Assembly: GCA_005888325.1 (NCBI GenBank)
Contig: VAWU01000013.1
Span: 1-51,622, forward strand
Reading direction: 5' to 3'
DNA from: Actinomycetota bacterium
Lineage (GTDB): Bacteria; Actinomycetota; Acidimicrobiia; Acidimicrobiales; AC-14
DNA: 51,622 bases
Positions 50,960-51,622 of this stretch are shown here, in pieces. A program made the translations under genes and the position numbers. The notes below the pieces were generated by a model. It saw nothing but the letters and a program-made list of their open reading frames with translations, searched no databases and was not told the DNA's origin. How positions within the stretch are numbered: the stretch's first letter is position 1; every line of letters begins with the position of its first letter.

Positions 50960-50988
50960 ACCCTAGAGCGACCAGCTTCCCGGGTCAA
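50960..50988 (-). promoter_or_regulatory. Promoter of PaaX-like gene (TTGACC-17-TAGGGT)
   Basis: On the minus strand TTGACC (50988-50983) and TAGGGT (50965-50960) are exactly 17 nt apart. The -10 ends 6 nt before the GTG at 50953, so the mRNA should be leaderless. Confidence 0.6.
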
Positions 50989-51025
50989 CCAACGCAGCCG
51001 TAGCTGGCAACATGGGCCCGTGCCC

Positions 51026-51339
51026 ATGCGCGAGGAGTGCAAGAACTTCGAGAGCCGGGTGAGACGGTGCGGAAGTGCAACCTCGACCTCGCGCCCGAGG
51101 CCCCGTGGCGCTGCCCTGACCCGTGCTCGGGCTACGAGCGCCGCCTCGCCGACGTCAACTGGAGCCACGGCAAGCTGGTCGTCGCGCCCACCCCGCCGGA
51201 GCCCGCGAGCCTCGAGGGAGTCGCCGAGCTGCTCGACGAGGCGGAGGACATCGTCAACGCGGCCGGCCCGGCCATCCTCGCCGAGATCGACCGCGATCAG
51301 CCGAGGCAGCCGTTCTGGAGACGCTTCCGGAAGAAGTGA
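51026..51339 (+). pseudogene. Small Cys-rich conserved protein, apparently frameshifted
   Basis: ATG at 51026 starts MREECKNFESR, and the natural continuation GETVRKCNLDLAPEAP...CPDPC is in another frame from about 51061 to the stop at 51339. I recall similar uncharacterised actinobacterial proteins in which these segments are continuous, with a few residues between them and four Cys that could bind metal. The C-terminal part (about 65 residues) ends in WRRFRKK. A small deletion near 51056-51062, or a sequencing error, would explain the break. The GTG at 51037 gives a contiguous but less natural frame. Confidence 0.55.
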
Positions 51340-51372
51340 CCGCGCTCAGACCGCGAAGGGGAGCGGTCGCGG

Positions 51373-51622
51373 CTACTCCGGTCCCTCGTCGCGCACCTGC
51401 TGCACCTTCACCAGCGCGTCCTGGAGGTCTTTGATCCAGTCGCCCTGATGGGTGCCGACCAGTCGCACGCACCACGCGAGCGCGTGACTGCGACTGCGCG
51501 CGACGCCGCCGCGCACGAGGGTGTCGAGCACGGCGCGCTCCTCCATCCGCAGCCGGGTCATCACCGGGACGCTGAGGGTCGTGAAGAGCACCCGCTCGCC
51601 GCCGCACTCCGCGCCCCACGAC
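51373..51622 (-). CDS. Small conserved protein, 5' end beyond window
   Basis: The frame enters from the right edge and reads WGAECGGERVLFTTLSVPVMTRLRMEE..., ending in QQVRDEGPE (stop at 51373). The sequence before the internal GTG at 51591 (a Cys then GGERV) looks coding, so the true start is probably off the window. The middle (ERAVLDTLVRGGVARSRSHALAWCVRLV) reads like a ribbon-helix-helix or DNA-binding helix pair. I know no named family; similar small proteins occur in high-GC actinobacteria. Confidence 0.6.
   Translation of the reverse strand, partial: SWGAECGGERVLFTTLSVPVMTRLRMEERAVLDTLVRGGVARSRSHALAWCVRLVGTHQGDWIKDLQDALVKVQQVRDEGPE

Noticed and set aside
51001-51025. ATG at 51011 as start of the small Cys-rich protein
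   Set aside because: It does not lead into the MREECKNFESR frame without extra unmatched residues; the ATG at 51026 begins exactly at the recognisable N-terminus.
1-51622. tRNA, rRNA, CRISPR arrays, transposases and prophage genes
   Set aside because: None of the expected cloverleaf, repeat-spacer or DDE/integrase patterns was seen in gene gaps or translations; short tRNA-like genes could still be missed without a covariance search.

Overview
The window is GC-rich (roughly 70% by eye), densely packed chromosomal DNA from an actinobacterium. Codon use, frequent GTG/TTG starts, 4-bp ATGA/GTGA overlaps, many -10 hexamers of the TAnnnT type placed 6-8 nt before start codons (leaderless transcripts), and the gene content (caa3-type oxidase with CtaG, ppk1 next to a MutT1-like pair, PaaX, DUF35/thiolase genes) fit a member of the class Acidimicrobiia or a close relative. 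The class assignment is an inference, not something the sequence proves. No rRNA, tRNA, CRISPR array, intact prophage or insertion sequence was found.

Layout. 0-0.65 kb: two small unassigned genes on the minus strand. 1-6 kb: a respiratory block, coxB (fused to cytochrome c), ctaD, ctaE, a subunit IV gene and ctaG. 5.9-7.6 kb: an ABC-2 exporter, divergent from serS (7.6-8.9 kb). 8.9-11.1 kb: a small membrane protein, sdhC and sdhD without sdhA/sdhB, then a lipoprotein with an HELDH motif. 11.2-13.5 kb: two small proteins, a poxvirus-type topoisomerase IB, and csbD behind a sigma-B/F-like promoter. 13.8-17.1 kb: two lipoproteins (one thioredoxin-like) and an NfeD-like/flotillin pair. 17.0-19.8 kb: a secernin-type dipeptidase and an arsR-aqpS-arsC arsenic operon.

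19.8-28.9 kb is a phosphate-capture block. A six-gene minus-strand operon encodes a large membrane-tethered PstS-like protein, a sortase-fold protein lacking the catalytic His and Cys, PstC, PstA, PstB and a membrane-tethered PstS. A third PstS-like secreted protein is encoded divergently. It is followed by a coiled-coil lytic transglycosylase and a polyphosphate cluster (30.3-36.5 kb): ppk1, CYTH-CHAD, a Nudix hydrolase, a SixA-like phosphatase, and ppx with an HD domain. Together these genes plausibly take up phosphate, store it as polyphosphate and mobilise it.

36.5-46.4 kb holds a GAF histidine kinase, an SDR, two amidohydrolase-2 proteins, a thiolase with an HMG-CoA-synthase-like/DUF35 fusion protein, an alkylsulfatase-like metallo-beta-lactamase, a TetR regulator and an SCP2-domain protein; this looks like a catabolic or acyl-CoA region. 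46.4-50 kb holds an NmrA-like protein, an LCP-family protein, a lipoprotein and an LLM flavin oxidoreductase. The last 1.6 kb has two genes that appear frameshifted (a PaaX regulator and a small cysteine-rich protein) and a partial gene at the right edge.

The most novel points are the pseudo-sortase embedded in the pst operon, the HMGS-like/DUF35 fusion beside its thiolase, the symmetric bidirectional -10 between serS and the ABC exporter, the apparently split alkylsulfatase, and the stress-type promoter of csbD.
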